DNA of 64,000 bases from Selenomonadaceae bacterium. Lineage in GTDB: Bacteria > Bacillota > Negativicutes > Selenomonadales > Selenomonadaceae. The first letter of the stretch is position 1, and the number at the start of each line of letters is the position of its first letter. The stretch spans positions 1 through 64,000 of the forward strand of contig JAGABT010000007.1 in assembly GCA_017614505.1 (NCBI GenBank). The letters run 5' to 3'. Below the pieces are notes generated by a model. The model did not search any database and was not told the DNA's origin. It saw only the letters and a list, made by a program, of their open reading frames with translations. The position numbers were made by a program, and so were the translations under genes. This document shows, in pieces, positions 60,653 to 64,000 of this stretch.

Positions 60653-61984
60653 TTAACTTTGCGGCGGCTGGAGCACAGGGTTAGTAGTGATACTGCCGCG
60701 AACTACGGCGTTGGCGCTCTCTATCGCCTGATGCGCGCGGTCGATTGAAAGTCCCAGCGTCCGCATAACTCTATCGGGATTGTGGAAGCCCATACCGTTT
60801 TCAGCGGCAACCCAGTCCCAATACCATTGAGCCTCGCGTACCAGAAGGCGGGCCGGAGCAAGCTGTTCGTCCGTAGCACCGGCGGCAGCGGCGGCTTGAA
60901 TTGTGGTATGAGCGCGCGCGGTAGTTTCACCGGCTATGCGCTGGAGTTTGAAAGTGTTGTCGTGGATAATCTGCACGCGGTTAAGCAAATCCTGCGGCGT
61001 GGCGTCGTGGCACTTCAGGCAGGATTGTTCGGTAGTTTTGAGCGGCGAAGTCATCCAGTGCGAAGTGTATTTCTGCCCGCTGTCGCGCATGTAAGGCATA
61101 TGACAATCCACGCAGGTAACTCCGGCGTCCGCGTGAACGCTGAGCTGCCAGCATTCAAAATCTGGGTGCTGCGCCTTGAGCATACGCGCATTGCTGTCGG
61201 GGTGCGTCCAGTCGCCGGTAAATCCTTTGGCATGACCGTCCTGATAGTAACTCCACTCGGATTCGGCGTCGAAACCGTTGGCGTAGGGCATATGAACTCT
61301 GCCGTCTTCCGCCGTGAAGAAATATTCGGTGTGGCACTGCGCGCAGACGTAGGCGCGCATTTCGTTATGGCTGGCTTTGCTGATGTCGATACCTTTTTCC
61401 GCCATGGATTCGATAAAGCCCTGATTGTAAACGCGCAACTGCATTGTATCGGGGTCGTGGCAGCTGGAGCAGCCGAACCACTCATCGTCCTTAATCGGCG
61501 CGGCAATTTCATCGAAGGGCTTGGACGCGAAATCCCAGCCGCTTTCCTTGAAGTACACGTCGTACATGTAGGAACCTTTGCAGGTTATGCAGGAACCCTT
61601 CTGCCCTGGGCGGCGCTTCGATTCAAGAATATCCTGACCCGCGTACCAGTGCCCGCGGTCGTCGTCGTACTGGATTGAAAATTTGTAGCCCTTGAAAAGT
61701 TCGAGCTGTTCAGGCTGTTCGATAAGGTGAGAGTTGCCAGCCTGCGCGCCGCCAAATCCAGTCGGGCTGGGGTCTCCGCGCATATTCATTTTAAATGAGT
61801 TGAACTGCAGCGGGTAGGCTTCCGCATAAGCCATGCGCGTTAATCGCTGGTCTGCCGGAATTTTCGCCAGCTCGAATTTCACCGCCGGCTTCGCAATTCC
61901 GATTCGCACGATTACAACTACGAACGCGAAAAATGCGATACCGAGTACGAGCGCCGCCGCTAAATATTTTCGCCATTTATTCAA
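60653..61984 (-). CDS. nrfA: Ammonia-forming cytochrome c nitrite reductase NrfA
   Basis: 443 residues from TTG, set by GGAGGGAGG upstream; the start overlaps the nrfH stop region. An N-terminal membrane anchor or uncleaved signal (LAAALVLGIAFFAFVVVIV) is followed by five haem sites: CITCK, whose Lys ligates the catalytic haem, then CSSCH, CAQCH, CVDCH and CLKCH. NrfA reduces nitrite to ammonium with six electrons from menaquinol via NrfH. The catalytic Lys type and pairing with NrfH are those of anaerobic epsilon-, delta- and Firmicutes-type systems. Last gene of its operon. Confidence 0.95.
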   Translation of the reverse strand: MNKWRKYLAAALVLGIAFFAFVVVIVRIGIAKPAVKFELAKIPADQRLTRMAYAEAYPLQFNSFKMNMRGDPSPTGFGGAQAGNSHLIEQPEQLELFKGYKFSIQYDDDRGHWYAGQDILESKRRPGQKGSCITCKGSYMYDVYFKESGWDFASKPFDEIAAPIKDDEWFGCSSCHDPDTMQLRVYNQGFIESMAEKGIDISKASHNEMRAYVCAQCHTEYFFTAEDGRVHMPYANGFDAESEWSYYQDGHAKGFTGDWTHPDSNARMLKAQHPDFECWQLSVHADAGVTCVDCHMPYMRDSGQKYTSHWMTSPLKTTEQSCLKCHDATPQDLLNRVQIIHDNTFKLQRIAGETTARAHTTIQAAAAAGATDEQLAPARLLVREAQWYWDWVAAENGMGFHNPDRVMRTLGLSIDRAHQAIESANAVVRGSITTNPVLQPPQS

Positions 61985-62456
61985 TTTGAATACCTCCCTC
62001 CAAATGATTTGAGCCGTGAGCAATTCTGCTGTGGCACTTCAGACAATCGTCCTGCGAGCCGCCAGGCGCCGTGCTGACGTAGGACATCGTGGATTCGTGG
62101 CAGCGCAGGCAGTTTTCGCTGACCATTTTCCGCGCGTCATTGCTCAGCTTGATTTTCGCCGGATAGTCGCGGATAACTTCGTGGTACATGTCGACCATAC
62201 CCGTGCGCCCTTTTTCAATCAGGTAGTGCGGAAAATTGTCGTGCGGCAGGTGACATTCCACGCAATCCTGTTCGCGGTGGCTGGAGACTGCGAAAGTCGC
62301 CGCCTCGTGTTTCATCGAATGACACTGCCCGCAGAAAGTTTTCGTCCCGCTGAAATGCAGGAAAAAATTTGTGACGCCAATCGCCGCCACGCCGAGTACG
62401 AAACCGCCAGCTATGCATTTTAGTGTATGTTTTTCGAGTAAATCTTTGAAATTCAT
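61977..62456 (-). CDS. nrfH: NrfH tetrahaem menaquinol dehydrogenase
   Basis: 159 residues: one N-terminal transmembrane helix (about 14-33, IAGGFVLGVAAIGVTNFFLH) and four haem sites, CGQCHSM (Met ligand), CVECH, CLRCH and CLKCH. NapC/NirT-family protein that takes electrons from menaquinol and passes them to NrfA. AGGAGGTAAGG precedes the ATG. Overlaps the nrfA start. Confidence 0.95.
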   Translation of the reverse strand: MNFKDLLEKHTLKCIAGGFVLGVAAIGVTNFFLHFSGTKTFCGQCHSMKHEAATFAVSSHREQDCVECHLPHDNFPHYLIEKGRTGMVDMYHEVIRDYPAKIKLSNDARKMVSENCLRCHESTMSYVSTAPGGSQDDCLKCHSRIAHGSNHLEGGIQIE

Positions 62457-62494
62457 CGCCTTACCTCCTCTCCTGAAAATTTTACTACACCAGC

Positions 62495-62701
62495 TTAAAC
62501 CTCCTTGTCCAAGAATTTTTGCAGTCTGTCCGCGAATCTGCCAACGTGCAGACCGTCAACGAATGAATTAAACGCCGTGTCGATTTTGTCGAAGAGTACG
62601 ACCGCGCCGTCCAAAAATCTGTAGCGGAAATTTTCAATTTCGCCGATTATTTTTTCACCGCCGCCAGAGTTCCCGCGCAAATCGCCGCCGCGCTCAGCCA
62701 T
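62495..62701 (-). CDS. Possible small protein between ccmF and nrfH
   Basis: A 68-codon frame whose first 18 codons overlap the ccmF end. The non-overlapping part (IENFRYRFLDGAVVLFDKID to FADRLQKFLDKEV) looks protein-like and amphipathic. The only ATG is inside ccmF with no ribosome site; a GGTGA site four bases before an ATA codon at 62653, or TTG 62617 (39 residues), are alternatives. It may be a real short subunit or a remnant. Function unknown. Confidence 0.35.
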   Translation of the reverse strand: MAERGGDLRGNSGGGEKIIGEIENFRYRFLDGAVVLFDKIDTAFNSFVDGLHVGRFADRLQKFLDKEV

Positions 62702-64000
62702 AAAAGCCAGATTAGCGGTTTCGTGCTGACTGTCGTTGTGACTGGTACCGCGGAAATTTCTGCCAGCGCCGGTAATATTTCTAAGCGCGCCTTCAGTTTG
62801 TCGCCGGATATTCCAGTTAGCCGGACGCGCCGCCGCCCTCCAAGAATCTCAATCGCGCTGGAACTGCCGCCGTCCGCCGTAACTTCAATCTGCGGCTCAA
62901 TCGTCTCGGTCTGAACGCCGTCGGTAACTTCGATTTTCGCGCTGGCTCGAACTGGATTATTTTCCGCGTCGTAGGAAATTTCAGCGCTGTCGAAAGTGTA
63001 GCCGAGCTCTCCGTCCATTGCGAATCTGCCGCGCTCAAGGATAATTTCCTGCGCGAGAATATTTTTAGGCGGGTGCGGCGCCAGATAAACGTCGCCGGAA
63101 ATATTTTTGAGAATGGCAGGCTCGCGGGCGGCGTCTTCACCGTTGCCGCGAAGTTTTGTCAAAGCCCGCACTTCCTGCCCGTCGACGCTGTACACGTAAA
63201 ATTTCTGCCGCGCTTCAATAATCTGCCCGCTGTAAATAATCCTGTGACCGGCAAGCTCAGTTTCAACGCCGTTGGCAAGCTCCGCCGTTACAGTTTCGCC
63301 GCTCGAAGAAATTACCACCGCCGCCAGTCCAAATACAAATCCCGCGTGCGCAATTTTTCCGCCGAGGCTCATTCTGAATTTCGCCAGCGAATAAACTGCC
63401 AGCGCGAATAAAACTGCCGCGATTGGCGCCGTGCTTTTAACGTAAAATTCTTCGCCGACCGCCGCCGGATTTTCCAGTGCCAGCGTGAACAGCGGCATTG
63501 ACATTCCCAGCCACACGATAACCGCCACGAAAATCAGCAACAGCATTCCCAGCAAGACTACGAACGCCGGTTCGCTGTACCTTTCGTACATTCTGCCCGT
63601 CGGAAAATTTTTCGCCTTGACGAAGATTATCGCTAAGCCGCCGATTAAAACCAGCGCGTCCGCCAGCGCTGTCGTCAAGCCTACGTCCGAGCCCGCGAAT
63701 GAGTGTACCGAGAAATCGCCCAAAATTCCCGAACGCGTCAGGAACGTGCCGTAAATTACCAGCGAATACGTGAACACCGCCGCGATATGCGCCAGCGGCA
63801 GCACGGCTGATTTTTTCTGCGCGAGGTTTATCAAATGCAGCAGCACCGCGCTCAGCAGCCACGGTACCAGCGACGAATTTTCCACGGGGTCCCACGCCCA
63901 GTATCCGCCCCAGCCCAGTACTTTGTACGCCCAGTAGCCGCCGATAAATATTCCAGCGCCGAGTAAGCTCCACGCCACCAGCGTCCACTTTCGCGCAGGT
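62647..64000 (-). CDS. ccmF: Cytochrome c haem lyase CcmF (partial, N-terminus beyond the window)
   Basis: About 451 residues visible, reading RKWTLVAWSLLGAG at the window edge. The tryptophan-rich haem-handling motif GWGGYWAWDPVENSSLVPW is intact, followed by more membrane spans and a periplasmic region, with a last helix (LIWLLWLSAAAICAG). CcmF ligates haem to apocytochromes in system I maturation; NrfA and NrfH encoded downstream are obvious clients, though the special CITCK haem usually needs its own lyase. The protein is cut by the window end, so its full length is not known. Confidence 0.88.
   Translation of the reverse strand, partial: PARKWTLVAWSLLGAGIFIGGYWAYKVLGWGGYWAWDPVENSSLVPWLLSAVLLHLINLAQKKSAVLPLAHIAAVFTYSLVIYGTFLTRSGILGDFSVHSFAGSDVGLTTALADALVLIGGLAIIFVKAKNFPTGRMYERYSEPAFVVLLGMLLLIFVAVIVWLGMSMPLFTLALENPAAVGEEFYVKSTAPIAAVLFALAVYSLAKFRMSLGGKIAHAGFVFGLAAVVISSSGETVTAELANGVETELAGHRIIYSGQIIEARQKFYVYSVDGQEVRALTKLRGNGEDAAREPAILKNISGDVYLAPHPPKNILAQEIILERGRFAMDGELGYTFDSAEISYDAENNPVRASAKIEVTDGVQTETIEPQIEVTADGGSSSAIEILGGRRRVRLTGISGDKLKARLEILPALAEISAVPVTTTVSTKPLIWLLWLSAAAICAGTLAAVKK

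Overview
The window looks like a chromosome segment of a diderm, anaerobic member of the Firmicutes, most likely Negativicutes (Selenomonadaceae or a relative, gut or rumen type). The evidence is a mix of Firmicutes-style genes and strong Shine-Dalgarno sites with outer-membrane machinery: an RND efflux system, a porin of the Negativicutes type (segment LGVRVAELE before the barrel, terminal Phe), a periplasmic adaptor lipoprotein, NrfHA and a CcmF-type haem lyase. The genus call is inference. Coding density is high, many starts are TTG or GTG, and long antisense ORFs are codon-bias shadows.

Region 1 (1-10,550) is a prophage-like tail and lysis module. It starts at the 5' end of an IS200/IS605-type tnpB, followed by LamG-type and fibre-like structural genes, a baseplate-like protein with an 18-fold Glu-Pro tract, two reading frames broken by single in-frame stops (TAG at 7877, TAA at 8800), a holin-like protein and a GH25 lysozyme. 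It looks like a decaying prophage or tail element.

Region 2 (10,600-36,470) is housekeeping: flagellar hook FlgE, a phosphatase-HAD pair, an SDR, two tRNA-Val genes, an HD-GYP phosphodiesterase, an AEC permease, a TtcA-like tRNA thiolase, a CorC/HlyC-type protein, a PilN/GspL-like and an FtsA/PilM-like protein, a FakA-like protein without the usual metal-binding motif, BirA, ThrS, Maf, RtcB, TrmB, FtsW and a copper P-type ATPase. Four copies of a three-hairpin intergenic repeat with covarying stems lie here.

Region 3 (36,500-50,950) is the most distinctive. An orphan 878-residue protein combines an RNA polymerase alpha-CTD-like domain with a sigma region-4-like helix-turn-helix. Opposing it is a tightly packed five-gene operon: a MATE exporter fused to an RsbW/SpoIIAB-like ATPase domain, an Sfp-type phosphopantetheinyl transferase, a two-module NRPS (C-A-T-C-A-T-reductase), a membrane-bound PP2C/SpoIIE-type phosphatase and a STAS anti-anti-sigma protein. 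All three parts of a partner-switching circuit are thus encoded with a biosynthetic line of the kind that makes dipeptide aldehydes or pyrazinones; no sigma factor is in the operon.

Region 4 (50,800-64,000) holds a DctP-like lipoprotein overlapping a diguanylate cyclase gene, an RND operon whose pump is fused in frame to an outer-membrane porin through an apparent internal signal peptide, a divergent XRE-receiver regulator, and the ccmF-nrfH-nrfA group for respiratory nitrite reduction to ammonia.
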